Assembly: GCA_907164885.2 (NCBI GenBank) | Contig: OU015490.1 | Coordinates: 207,964,772 to 208,028,771 of the forward strand | DNA length: 64,000 nucleotides | DNA from: Dolomedes plantarius | Taxonomy: Eukaryota > Arthropoda > Arachnida > Araneae > Dolomedidae | Direction of reading: 5' to 3' | In this document: positions 39,641 to 51,673 of the stretch, piece after piece | How positions within the stretch are numbered: position 1 is the first letter of the stretch | Layout of the letters: every line of letters begins with the position of its first letter | Translations under genes and position numbers: made by a program | Notes under the pieces: generated by a model | Database searches by the model: none | The model's input: the letters and a program-made list of their open reading frames with translations, nothing else | What the model was told of the DNA's origin: nothing

Positions 39641-39876
39641 GAGATGTATAGGACATGGCAGGTGTTTATGCTAATTTACGTCGTTCCATACGGTGGCAAT
39701 GCGAAGCTTGTAATATGGTTGGTGGTTTCTCTTTAGAGCATTTATTGTGACCCGTTGATTTAATAAAGGCTTGTTACACTTGTTTGTGTTTCTTTCCTTT
39801 TACCTTTTCACTTTCTTTACTCATTGCCCCCTCTAACCGCCTTTAAATTTTGGCGAGAAATTTTCTGATCACCCTG

Positions 39877-40050
<174 letters not shown>

Positions 40051-41115
40051 GAGATAGGCGATCGCACTTTATGGAAACGATTTTGATAGTTATATTTTAT
40101 GTTTAAATGCCGTGTATTTTGAGGCGATTTGCTTCTATTTGATAGCCATGGTTGATGACAATAGCTCTAGCTCTAATTTTCCATGAAAGTAAAATTTTTC
40201 TTAGGACTGCCATGTCAATTTTACCCCATTCCTCTTGGAACGTTTTCGAAAGTTCGTTCACTGTTCTTAGATGCCGTTTCTTAAGTCTCGTTTTAATAAA
40301 CCGAAAGCGCGAAAGTTCATTGGAGAAGTGTCAGGGGATTTTGCAGGTATTTCATTAAATGGGATACATTTTATACCTGTTTCTGTTCTTTCTTTGCTAA
40401 ATAAGCAGCAGCTGATTTAGACATGTGACTAAGAGGCTTTGTACATATAAAGCTCAAATTCATAAATGTCCTTTCCCAAAGTTATAAGGCTGGATTTCCT
40501 TGAAAAATTGGTTCTAAAATATTCTGCAGATAGTAGAGTGAATTAATTTTGGCTTTTTCTGAGACTTTTTTATTTTTAGTTTACCGTTGTAACAAAATCC
40601 TGCAACTTTCATGAATCCCTTTTGGAACTTTTCTGTACAGTGATGAAGCCATTTCGTACGGTCATTCCCGTCAGTTGAGCAATAGAAAATTGATCGTTTT
40701 TTATTGCAGTTCCTTAAATACACCCATGCCTCAAAGAGTGTTGCCAAAAATTTCCACTTTTCAGCAGATAGGAGTTTTTCATATAATATTCTACAGTTTT
40801 TTTTTTCTCTCAGCAATATGCTTTGGCGAAAGCAGATGAACATTAAGTTTAAAAACAAAATTTTAACTTCAAATCTTTATGAATGATTTTACTTACAGTG
40901 TCCGAAGACATTCCTAGTTTCGAGTTAATGGATCTTTGAGTTGGCGGATTTTCTTTTAGGATCAGAGACTTCACTTTCTTGATCGAACATTCTTAGGAAG
41001 AGGTTTCGCGGTAATGTTTTCATTTTTACTTTCAGTTAGAATTTTTTTCTTTCAAATTTAATATATTATAAATACCTTTTTTGGAAATGCCAGAACCGTG
41101 ATTTTTGCACCGCTG
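40051..41115 (-). mobile_element. mariner-superfamily element, left end lost
   Basis: The right end reads inward as CAGCGGTGCAAAAATCACGG with TA outside (41116-41117), a typical Tc1/mariner terminus. The left end has been replaced by microsatellite at about 40050. It carries a decayed transposase on minus. Confidence 0.7.
40090..41000 (-). pseudogene. Tc1/mariner-superfamily transposase, decayed
   Basis: Pieces in order from the N-terminus: KVKSLILKENPPTQRSINSK and LGMSSDTVSK (helix-turn-helix, about 40925-41000), the frame 40514-40858 with KGFMKVAGFCYNGKLKIKK, then around 40300-40330 SPDTSPMNF, the region of the third catalytic Asp. Last come [15 protein letters not shown] and HGYQIE near the C-terminus (about 40130-40200). 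The same set of blocks occurs in a transposase family common in insects and spiders. Several shifts and stops make it inactive. Confidence 0.75.
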
Positions 41116-41344
41116 TATAATAAATTTGTTCATACGAATATCTCTCCTCCGAAAGCGCAGTTACGTAACCTTCGAGTCATTTATCAATTTTAGGAAACAT
41201 TTTCAAAATAAATCTTTCATTTTACATTCCGATGAAAACAAAACAGCAGCAGACGATTATTCTGAAGTTGCCAAATTTTTCTCTCAAAATGCAAACTCCA
41301 AAAATAAATTACAAAATTGTTTCCATAAAGTGCGAACTGTATAC

Positions 41345-41523
<179 letters not shown>

Positions 41524-41729
41524 GGAAATTAAGCCTATAAAGAAAAAAAAAATTATTAAATTATTTTTTACTAATAAAATGCCTTGTCTAAAATATAATT
41601 ATGTACAGTTTTAAAGTGATGTTGAATATTATTTGTGGGTCTTGTCATTTTTGAACATTTTTATAAGCTTAATGTTGAAGTTTCTGGATATTATTTTACT
41701 TTAGATTTTCTTTTTTATCTTAACTAGTA

Positions 41730-43143
41730 CACTCATGGACAAACAAATTAGCGCACCAAGAAGGAGTCGTCAAAATGAAACGAAATTTTACATACGTAAT
41801 GACTACTTTGATATAAGTAAATGATAAGAAAATCAAAGAAAAAGGATAAATTATTTCAGAGAAAAAGGCAAAAGAAAGGAGGAGTTAATACTCCGTTGGA
41901 CCCCCCTCTAGCGCAAATGCACGATGCGATACGATCGGGCATTGAGTCATACAAGTTCTGTATGATGTCTTGAGACATTTCGTTCCATATTTGCTGTAAC
42001 CTTGCCTCTAGTTCGTTCAAACTCGTGGGATGCCCAACTCGTCGTCCCAAATGATCCCAGATATGCTCGATTGGAGACAAATCTGGGCATCGGGCAGGCC
42101 AAGGAAGGGTAGTAACAGTGCGGAGACAGTCTTGTGACACCCTTGCCGTATGGGGCCGAGCATTGTCTTGTTGAAAAATGGCTCCTGGGAGCCGTTGCAT
42201 GAGTGGCAACACATGTGGTTGCAGTATTTCATGAACATACCACTGGGCTGTTACGGTGCCACGGAACAATACTAGGGGTGACCGTGTATTGTAGGCAATG
42301 GCAACCCATACCATCACACCAGCTGTGGGAGCGATGTGTCGCTGTACAGCAAAGGCAGGATTGAAGCGTTCACCACGGGCTCTCCACACACGAACACGAT
42401 TGTCATCACTGCCGAGATTGAATCTGAATTCATCGCTAAAGACGACCTGGTTCCATTCCGCTGCAGTCCAGTTTCCTCGTACGCGGCAAAACTCCAAACG
42501 GAGGCGTCGATGGGTGGGCGTCAAGGGCAGCACACGTAATGGGCGCCGCGATACCAACTGTCCTTCAGCCAGGCGCCTTCGTATGGTTCGAGAAGACACA
42601 GAGACCCCTAGTGAAGGTGTTACCTGTGCCTGGATGGCGGCCGATGAAGCAGTTGGCTGTACGCGTGCATTTCTTACGATGTGGCGGTCTTCTCAACGAC
42701 TGGTCTGTCGAGGGCGTCCTGAGCCTGGTCTTCGTGTACATGACATCTCTCGGGTCCACTGGTCCCAACACCTCCTCACAACACAATCAGAGCGGCCTAA
42801 TTGACGAGCTACTCGCCTAGCTGACCACCCAGCTTCCATAATCCCGACGATTCTCCCCCTCTCAAACTGCGACAACTGCTTATATTGTCTTCGAACACGG
42901 CGTAATGGCATGTCTATCTCAGCTCTTCATTTGTAAATGATTCAGCACACTCAAACAAACTTTGGTTACCTGTTTTATACTCCGCAGAGTACGATGTTCA
43001 ACGCCCTCTACCGGCTATAAGTAATGCGCAATCATGCTGCATTTCTAATCATTTGCATATCTCCCCGACATGTACCTTCATTGCAAGTTTCGTTACGATC
43101 CCGCAATTATTTCTTGGTGCGCTAATTTTTTTGTCCACGAGTG
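41730..43143 (-). mobile_element. Tc1-type element, nearly intact, 1.41 kb
   Basis: Inverted ends CACTCATGGACAAACAAATT (left) and, read inward from the right, CACTCGTGGACAAAAAAATT, both followed by AGCGCACCAAGAA. TA lies on both sides (41728-41729 and 43144-43145). It is clearly GC-richer than its surroundings. It contains a full-length transposase frame on minus with a single internal stop. This is the best preserved DNA transposon in the window and probably a recent arrival. Confidence 0.95.
41856..42911 (-). pseudogene. Tc1 transposase with one nonsense codon
   Basis: One continuous frame of 351 codons from Met at 42911 to the stop at 41856, broken only by TGA at 42690-42692 (codon 74). 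Related elements read CGA Arg there, a CpG-type transition. Order of parts: helix-turn-helix (QYKQLSQFERGRI, WSARRVARQLGRSD), GRPR linker, second DNA-binding part (VSSRTIRRRLAE), then the DDE core with FSDEFRFNL, FQQDNARPHTARV and SPIEHIWD. The second Asp and the Glu are 32 residues apart by my count, against 34 in classic Tc1. The C-terminal tail is present. It cuts and pastes at TA when functional; in this copy it would be truncated unless the stop is read through. Confidence 0.93.
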
Positions 43144-43616
43144 TATATTTTGGGCTTTTTAAACTTAACAAATGAAATTTTTGAATATTGATAGAAAACT
43201 AAAGACTTTAAATTACATTGTTTGAAAGTCTAAATTTTACTTTGCTACCCTGAATTCATTTTTAACGAAAATTTTCAGATTTCTGAAGACTAAAATGTTG
43301 TGATAAAAAGTTTTACGGAAGCATATTTAGAATTATATTACAACTTTTGAAACAATGGAACTCACAATGTTTATTCCTTCCTTTGTATAGTTTGACAAGG
43401 ACTTAATGGCACTCAGAAACAGACATTAGTAATTTAGAAATATATATTGAAAATTAATAATTTAGAATATATATTGAAAAGAATTCATCAATTGTACACT
43501 GGAATCTGACTGAGATAGTATACTTTTTTAATGAAATTGAAAAAGATATAACTAGTGTTCTTATAAAGCTTATTATAAATATATTTTAATGCAGAATAAA
43601 TATATTTTAGTGTATA

Positions 43617-44706
43617 TCTTTAAATATAAAAGGCAAAGTCTGTGTGTGTGTGACCGAGTTTTTGTCTGCTCGCGGCGCAGCGCAAAGACGGTAGTTCGGA
43701 CAGTCTTGAGATTCGACACGAAGATACCTCCCGAGGTCTCATTATGCACCTCGAAGCCCTTTTTTCGATTTTTTAATTAGATTTTCCGTAATTAAATATT
43801 TAGTCGCGATTTGGAGCTCTCGGACGAGTAAAAGCTCCGTAAATCCTAACGTATCCGTCCAAGAATTTTTTTTTTCGGACGAGCCTATACGGGAAAGATG
43901 ACACTATACGGAAATCACAATTAAAATTGTCTGTCTTAATTTATCGATCAATTGTGATTTTTTTCGATCGCCTGTACGCACCCGTTTTTCGGAAAAAAAC
44001 GCGATTTTGTCCGTGACCCTTTTTTCGAAATTGTCGAATCAATACGTAAATGTCGTTACATTTTTACGAAATTTTTATCTCAGAGACCCTAGACATCACA
44101 GTTTCGAAAGCCAGAATCAAAATTAATTTACAAATTGTAGTTATTTTTTAATAATTTATTTTATGATTCGGAAACTTTTGCGAGAAATCTCATTTTGGAG
44201 ATTTCGTTCTTCATTTCCGGACGAAGGCAAAGCTGGTGAAAATAGGAGAAAAACCAGTTTTTCGACGTCATGCACGTGATGTGTTGGGGCGTTTGTTTTC
44301 TATGAGGGATTGGGTGGTTAAAGGAAATAGATTACTATTGCAGTGATAATCGATTAAAAAATCACATTTAGTAATGCCGTAATTTTTTTGGCCAGCACTT
44401 AGTTAATATCATATAATTTGTGGTGTATTTATGGAAAAAATCTATGAAGATTTCAAAGAATTTCAGCATGTGGAGGATGTGATATATTCGCTTTCAAGGA
44501 AATCGATTACTATTGCAGTGATATTCGATTAGTAATCCTATGTCAAAAATTTTGCCAAAATGTGCCAGAAAGGATTAAATTTATATGGGTAAAATGATGT
44601 ATTGTGGTGAGGAAAAGGATGACAGCGACGCCCATTAACAAAGGGTTAAGGCTACTAAAAAATTGGTAATTACATTACCCGAGCAACGCCGGGACGGGTA
44701 CAGCTA

Positions 44707-44707
<1 letters not shown>
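43617..44707 (+). mobile_element. Helitron-like element, family 2-type, 1.09 kb
   Basis: It starts TCTTTAAATATAAAAGGC with A outside. It ends with a CCCG...CGGG hairpin (CCCGAGCAACGCCGGG, about 44678-44693), ten bases and CTAG (44704-44707) with T outside. No helicase ORF. Inside, a segment with ATTACTATTGCAGTGAT occurs twice (about 44330 and 44507). The 3' flank is a TA array that begins immediately. Function: passive element mobilised by rolling-circle transposition in trans. Confidence 0.8.

Positions 44708-44797
<90 letters not shown>
44708..44797. repeat. (TA)n at Helitron 3' flank
   Basis: 90 bp of TA beginning at the base after CTAG. Confidence 0.95.
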
Positions 44798-44798
<1 letters not shown>

Positions 44799-46050
44799 TG
44801 CTCGGATATTCTAAAATATTTTGAATATCCGATCAAATCCAATGACAGAAAAATAATTTAAAATCTCAAAACATTTTGCTTTGAGTTTGAAACAGATTGG
44901 GGAATTCGATGAGAGCTAAGAATGTGTTTAATAAAAATATGAAATAGAGAAATTAGACAATTTGTATGAAAAGTATGTATAGCAAAGATGCAAATTTGAA
45001 TTATTAACAGACATTTTGAAAGTTATGTAGTTATGATAATTAACGACTCAAAAAACCTTAATATTCCGCAGTTAGTAATCTTCAAAAAGGTTCGATTTCA
45101 GCAAAAAAATCCCACGAGTGTTGCTTTCATATCATTTGCTGTATTCTCGTTAACAAACGATGTCATCGCACTTTGATATTGTAAAATCTAAAAGTATGTT
45201 CATGGAAGTTTTCAATTCCTAAAATTAATGAAGTTGTTTTCTCTAGGAACAAAGTATTAGAATGTAGTTAAGCTATTTCCCTGCCTCTTCTTACCGTTTT
45301 GACATTCTATTGCTATATTCCTGGGCAAGAAAGTTGAAATTGCTTAGAAAAATTTTAAGTTGAATCTTTTTTTACTTTTAATGATAGTGAAATAATAAGG
45401 TTTTCTTTACCCTTGAAGTAGTATAGTCATTGATTACAACTGTACTAACTTTAAAAGCTTCATGGCAACTGTAGCAAAATTCCTCTCCCTTTGGAGATAG
45501 ATATAGAATGTAATAAAAAGTGTTTTCTTGTGTTAAAGTCAATTTTTAAGACGTTTTATCTTAAAAAACTATGAAAAGCTCACAGCATTGTTTTTTTTTC
45601 TTTTATGGATGAAACAAACTTCCCACTCACTCGAAAAGATAACTAAAATATATTTCTAGTTCTTTCATTCTGCCATTAATATTTTTATATAGTTATGAAA
45701 AAAAGTTTTAACAGTTTTTATCGAAAGCTTTCATGTTAGTTTTCCAAGAAATATTTGAGAAGAGTATTTGAGATCAGAATTCAAAAACCCTTACGTTAAA
45801 GAATCTTGAGAAGGAACTGGAAAAATTCGACATAGTTATACAACATAAAAATATGATAAAGTAGTAAATGACATAAAAATGTAATTAAGGAAAAACTATT
45901 TACAAATAAATCTAGTTAAATACATAAGTTAAAGAAAAGTTATGAATTCTGGTTCGGAATCTAATTTTACTCACAAAAAAAATACCACGAAGGAAAAAAG
46001 TAACAAAATGTCGAATAAGCATCACGATCGACAAAGAAAAGATAACCAGT
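44798..46050. other. Unassigned AT-rich DNA
   Basis: No gene or element end recognised in 1.25 kb. Confidence 0.45.
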
Positions 46051-47840
46051 ATAATGTCTATAATAAAATCTACAATCATTAAATCTAACTGTAAAGGGGA
46101 CGCTGTGATATCGCGAGGAATATATGTCTCTTTTTGTAGTAATAGTTCTTATGACACTTTTTGCAGTTATAAGTTGTTGGGGGTTGCTTTCAGTAAATTA
46201 AAATTTCTAAAGTCTCAGTGGTATGTTGAACCAGTGAAGAGTACCAGTGATGGGGAAATTAAGGACAGAAACAGTCTTAGGGGAAGCTAAAAGTCTTAAT
46301 GAAGAACATGGACCAGTCTATTTTGAAGAAATGATGTTGAAGTGGGATCCGTCTATATAATAGAATAATGGAGGCGATGAACGGCAGATGTCTCTATTGA
46401 GAGGCCCACGGAAGGAGTATACCGATAGTTCGGAAGGCTGGAAAGTGGTGTTCGGCACACCGTATTCAGGATCGGGACAGAAGAAATTATAATCGTCTTT
46501 TAGTAAAAAAGTGCTGGAAGATGATCCCTCTGTACATCGGTTGAAATACAACACTCACTTACGGCCAAATCGATACATGGTGATAGTGGAATGCGCTGCA
46601 CAACAACTCCTGTAGTGAGGTATTAGTTGGAAACTATTGATGCAGAACCGGGACCCTTTATATACAAGGCTGACTGCTTAAGAATTGTCCCAAGACATCA
46701 GGAGATGTACAATGCTGCAGAAAAAGTTCTTTCAGGCACGAAATATTACGGTAGCAAGAGTCCCCTAGTTCGGGAGGCTGGAAAGTGGTGTCGATTGCCG
46801 AATCGTGTAACATTGGCTGTACGCATCAACCTTCAGGTATTCACTGTCAAATTTAGCATGAAAGGTTGAAGTAGCTGGTAATCAAGAAATCTTACAAAAG
46901 CATTTGAAATTTTAAAAAAAGGGTTTATTTTCTGACCCAATCTTGGGTAACATAAAAGGATATTTACACGTGCAAGGAAGCTCGGTACTATATGAGCTGC
47001 AGCGAAATACAGAATGACCGCATTGGTCTAAAGTCTGAAGATTATATCTAACATGGCATCATTAACATATAGAAAGATAGCCCCCCGATGCAGAATTGAC
47101 AGGGCCAAAACTGATGGGGTGCTTACACGCAAAATTATAACAGACAACTCTCCCTTAGGAAGCAAAAAACAAGGCTCTCTACTAATTTTCTCATCACTGG
47201 ACAGGCGTGCAAACACGGAAAGCGAGGGTTGCAATAGCGAGAAATACGCCAATTAAACAAAAAGCGGACCAGCCGTCCAAGGCGTACGTAAAAATTGAGG
47301 CCCGTGAATGGTTTAGCCCCGATATTACTAACTTTGCGCCTCTGCTCGATTGGTCGAACCAGGGGATAAAGACCTTACTGGGAAAGCGCTTTCTCGCCAA
47401 GCTGACGCCAAGTTCATTCGTAGGAAAAATCTTGCGAACAAGGGGGGCGAGAGACACGACTTTTATCACTATTTTAATCCGATTTTATGGTCCAATTTAG
47501 GGAGCAAACGTACAACGGCCTGACGTGGACAAAGGCTAGTTGGATGTTCCCAAGAAACAGCCTGCAATCACCAGCCATAAAATGTGCATTTTAGTCAAAC
47601 TTAACGAGGGAATCCGGAGACTAACACCTGGCTAAGCAATTTACAGTAGAAACTTTTACGGTTTAAGAGAAATGGGCAACGGCTAAATTCTCACGAACAC
47701 ACACGTCGAGGGAACGGTATAGAAATTACACTGTTTTATTTTATGGAACAACAATTGAGAATTAGAGATTTTATATTAATTTCACGTGCGTTACCAGCTC
47801 AACCAAATTAATTATTTCTGGAACGAATTCCTCGTTACAC
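46051..47840. other. Unassigned GC-richer island
   Basis: Composition changes at about 46050. Frames at 46054-46290, 46627-46869, 47053-47256, 47207-47500 (plus) and 47194-47469 (minus) are unrecognised and overlap each other. A direct repeat TAGTTCGG(A/G)AGGCTGGAAAGTGGTG occurs at about 46426 and 46767. Near the right edge the minus reading begins TGTAACGAGGAATTCG with ATATAAAA and AATAAA downstream, as an LTR might, but I cannot find its other end. Probably a decayed retroelement; not proven. Confidence 0.35.
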
Positions 47841-47889
47841 TAACAAATATTTATATTGAAGGAGTAACTCATTTTGTATGTTTTCATTT

Positions 47890-48235
47890 TGATAGCTCAA
47901 GGGAGAGCCCTAGGTAAACTTGTGTTTGCGCGATGGGCCTCAATCTAAGTGTGCCTAGTTCGAATCCTGACGAGCTGAAGACTTAGTGTGTAGTCCGGAT
48001 ATGGACATGTTAAATCAGCAGACTGTAAAGTCCTTCCACGACGTCAGCGGGTAGAGGAAGTATCGAGCCCTCCAAATATCATTCCTATGTGTGTTCGGAC
48101 AACTTTGGGGTGGTACCAAGAGATATATGTTGACTTACCTTTGTGGTACACCCTGATGATAAGTCGTCAAAAATTTTCGAGGATCTATGCGAATGTCTAA
48201 GGGAAAGTGCCTCCGCAGTAAACCACCACCCTACA
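47890..48235 (+). mobile_element. tRNA-derived SINE candidate
   Basis: A B-box-like AGTTCGAATCCTG at 47957-47969 and an A-box-like TAGCTCAAGGGAGAGC at about 47893 suggest a tRNA-type Pol III promoter. The two are about 60 bp apart, longer than in most tRNAs. A GC-richer body of about 260 bp follows. No clear target duplication or A-tail was seen, so this is weaker than the SINE at 18007. Confidence 0.45.
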
Positions 48236-48258
48236 AATAAACATATTAGAAGTTAATT

Positions 48259-48421
<163 letters not shown>

Positions 48422-48463
48422 ACAATTGCATTATTATCCACAACCACACACTATAGTTTTTTG

Positions 48464-49175
48464 CAAGCCGAAATCCCGTACTTCGCTACGGAATACATTC
48501 AAGTTAAATACAACAGTCAATGTCTGCAATTAATGCCAAAAAAATCGTAAGGGATATTTTTATAGACAAAATAATGTAGAAGTAAATATTCAATTTAAAT
48601 CTAATAGAACATACTAAAGAATATAGTATAGTTAATATAGTACAGTTTGAGGAACATGTCTTTTACTGTTTTTTTTATATTTTTGTGAATAATTTCCAAT
48701 CGTCTGTCGCTTTAGAATGAAAAAAAATGTCTATTTCGATGTTATGCAAGCGATTGAAAACTAGTTTCACAAAAAGAAAAGAAACCACGTAATCAGCATT
48801 TAATAAATTAAATGCTAAAAATAAATTTTTAAAAATCACCAAAAATAAAAAAATCAAGGTAAACATTTGAAAGAGATTTCATTTTAAAGGAAATTTTATA
48901 ATCTTTCACGTGATATAAATTTTATAACCCACGGATTAATATTTTAAATGGAAATTTGAAAGATTATTACAAACACAGATTAAAAATTTAATTTTAAAAA
49001 AATCTAGGAAATTTTTTTCATAAATCTCTCTTAGTGCACCCCTACACTATAAGAAGAATCGCAATCTACATTTCAGCCCATTAGGTCCAGCGGTTTCGTC
49101 TGTGCGTTATATGTCAGTCAGTCAATTTTTCCGTCAGTTAGACAGACGGTTACGGAATTGTTTTATATACATAGA
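48464..49175 (-). mobile_element. Helitron-like element, family 1, copy 4
   Basis: Minus-strand copy of the family at 3078-3860. The 3' hairpin (CCGTA...TACGG) is intact, but the terminal CTAG has decayed to the equivalent of CTTG (CAAG at 48464-48467 on plus). The 5' end is well kept: TCTATGTATATAAAACAATT on minus, with the TC at 49174-49175 and A outside. The TA segment at the 5' end is only a few bases long here, unlike copy 2. Confidence 0.75.
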
Positions 49176-50291
49176 TTACTCTTATGTACGTCAAAAATAT
49201 TTGGATTACCTAACGATCTTTTAAATGTTTATCTCATAGTTTGTGGCTCAATTTTTTTATTTAGGGCATTTTCAATAGCCGACAGTCCTCGATATTTTTA
49301 AAGATAGATAATCTATCTTTTGGTGACAGTCAAAGTTATTCTTACAAAGTCTTTGTGTGAGAGGAACATCAAATATCATAATGAAGTGATGCTTTATGGA
49401 GTGCAGCCATTATATAACCTCATTTCTCATAATGAAATTTTTTGTTTAAAGAAAACATCCTCCCTCAGAAAATCGCGATGAACTATACTTATCGACATGA
49501 TAATGGGAAAAATTTCAAGAGGAGTTTTAATTAAATTCAGTTATTTTTGGAAGGATATAGTTGCCTTTGATGTAAGTATACAGGTCTGAAAATATGTTAC
49601 ATAATTTTTTTTTGAAGATACGCACCCGAGAAATCAGTTTATTTCAGAATAAAAATCTGCGCAGAGAAAAGTCACGATTTTTCTACCTATTAAAAAACAA
49701 TATAGAATATAAATTTCAAAAATCTTTACCTGTCATCTAGTTTGAAGTTTTCAGAATCTGACTTATTTATAACTATTTTTCTTGTAATTTAGTTTGATTT
49801 ATTTACTTTTCATTTATTACGATTTTGTCCAAAAATACTTTAATATACAATGTATTGTGTGTGTTTATCATACTTGTTATATTCACAATTTGCCTTATGT
49901 AGGATACACCTACTTGGAATTTCTCGAGATTAATTGACTTTAACAACTAATAACACACAGATTATATTGAAAGTATTTGTTTAGATTCACCCATGATTTT
50001 TCAATGGTTAACTTCTGATTCTTTAAGTTACTCTCCCTTTAGAAAAACTTTTCTTATAAAGAAGGACTGAAGTAGACCGACGGGACTCTGTTAAATAAAA
50101 GTTTTGATACTAATTATTTCATTTTGAAACAAGTTAAATTATATTTGCACAATCCGTGAAAACTATTTCATTATGTCCATGTGACAATAGCGAAATAAAT
50201 TGAAATTGTTATTTATTCATAGCATTCGTACGAATGGCATGTACAAAATAGCAATTGTCGAGTCATAAAATATAAAGTTAATTCTGCCATG
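49176..50291. other. Unassigned AT-rich DNA
   Basis: No gene, RNA gene or element end recognised. Confidence 0.45.
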
Positions 50292-50292
50292 A

Positions 50293-50331
<39 letters not shown>
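50292..50331. repeat. (TA)n(TG)n left of gag element
   Basis: TA then TG repeats leading directly into the LTR start TGTGAG. Confidence 0.95.
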
Positions 50332-50335
<4 letters not shown>

Positions 50336-50714
50336 AGAATTCCCTTCTTGTGGCAACACAGATATTTTAGAGTCACAAGACACGCGCCACGCCACGAATT
50401 AAGGATAACGTGCCACTGGTGCAAATGGGTTACAACTCAACCGTTTCTTTGGAACTCACGTTATTTTATTTTATTTTATATATGCTGGATTAAAAATTTT
50501 ACGCTATGTTATGATGGTTGACGGAATGAAGATTACATGTTTTTCTTTGTGGCTCTGACTAAATCAGCATTATTGTCGTGTCAGACGGACACAGATATTC
50601 TTTTTCTTTATTGCAATAATATGTTGTGGTGATTAAATGTTAGTTGTGAATACGCATTATTATATTTTGACTTGAAATACTTTTGATATTTGAACCGTGG
50701 GGATAAATTTCCCA
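50332..50714 (+). mobile_element. 5' LTR of gag-protease element
   Basis: 383 bp, TGTGAGAATTCCC to TTTCCCA. It matches 53338-53720 with about five differences by eye, so insertion was relatively recent. TGGTCCCAGAAG starting at 50721, six bases past the LTR, is a candidate primer-binding site because it begins TGG; the tRNA is not identified. Confidence 0.92.
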
Positions 50715-50882
50715 CATTAATGGTCCCAGAAGATTTACGGACCCTATAGATACCCTATAGTTTTGTGAAATGAACTAGTGGCGTATGAAGAACGCATGAA
50801 TTTTCTGTCTTAGAGGAAGACCAGCATTTCTGTGAGTACAAAACATTTCGTTTTTGTTTTCCTTTTTGAATAATTATATGCA

Positions 50883-51641
50883 ATGGCATTTTTGTATGGA
50901 GCACGTAAAACTGATTTGTTAACTTTAATTAATGATATAGGACTAAAAGCAGCAAAAGATACTAAAGTCGCTGATTTAATTAGTATCATCACCAGTTCAG
51001 AACCTTATGATGAGGACTTTAGTAAAAGTAGATTAGATGTTATTATTGCTGAGAAACTGGAACAGATAGATGAACGTCAGAGGCTAGAACAGATAGCAGA
51101 ACGTGAGAGGCTTGAACAGATAGCAGAACGTCAGAGGCTAGAAAAGATAGCAGACCAGGAGTTTGAGTTAAGGAAACTCGAATTGGAGGCAAATATTAAA
51201 AGAATTGGCGATGTTCCGGTTCCGCCAACTGTTTTTAAAATACATAATTTGTTGAAATTAATGACACGTTATGATATGTCGGGCGATATAGGTGTCATTT
51301 GAAGATCGTGTACTCCAATCACGTATTTACTCCAATTGCTGCCGTTAGAGATTATTAGCATTGTCGCTAGAGAACCAGATCCGTCGGCTAATGAGTATGA
51401 TCATGTTAAGAAGTTACTTTTGAAACACTTTAGGCTGACCTCAGAACAGTTTAGACAAAAATTTGTTCAGCACAAGAAGGAATCGGTCGCCTCTTGGTGC
51501 GATTTTGCTTTTGAGCTTAAAACTTATTTTGAAGAGTGGATTACCGGATTAGAAGTCAAAACATTTGAAGATTTGAAGGAACTTCTGGTTTTAGACCAAT
51601 TAAAGCGGAAAATGTCTCCTGACGCTCATGAACATTTTTAG
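50883..51641 (+). pseudogene. Gag, N-terminal and capsid-like part
   Basis: The frame starts MAFLYGARKTDLLTLINDIG and passes through a charged coiled coil made of near-exact ten-residue units (RLEQIAERQ type, about residues 60-95). It is interrupted by TGA at 51300-51302; two compensating shifts lie between there and about 51330. The frame 51336-51641 continues with LPLEIISIVAREPD and ends in the helical region HKKESVASWCDFAFELKTYF, which resembles the capsid C-terminal/SCAN-like part of Gypsy-type Gag. A one-base deletion near 51640 separates it from the next frame. The role in an intact relative would be assembly of the particle. Confidence 0.85.
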
Positions 51642-51673
51642 ACGACTTACCCACAATAAAAAATATTGATAAG

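Larger units (their letters stand above)
37002..39876 (+). mobile_element. DUF4817-type DDE element, interrupted and deleted
   Basis: Remnant of a mariner-superfamily element. The right end TTTTCTGATCACCCTG (39861-39876) followed by TA is a typical terminus. The left end is not found. The N-terminal part of its transposase is split by the 2.1-kb element at 37280-39365. The DDE domain is absent, so an internal deletion came first or later. Confidence 0.65.

Noticed and set aside
42298..42820. Plus-strand ORFs opposite the Tc1 transposase
   Set aside because: Mirror frames of a GC-richer coding strand; no domain and the minus strand is clearly the transposase.
50315..50521. 68-codon ORF repeated at 53327-53527
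   Set aside because: It is repeated because it lies in the two LTRs of the gag-protease element; no evidence of a protein product.
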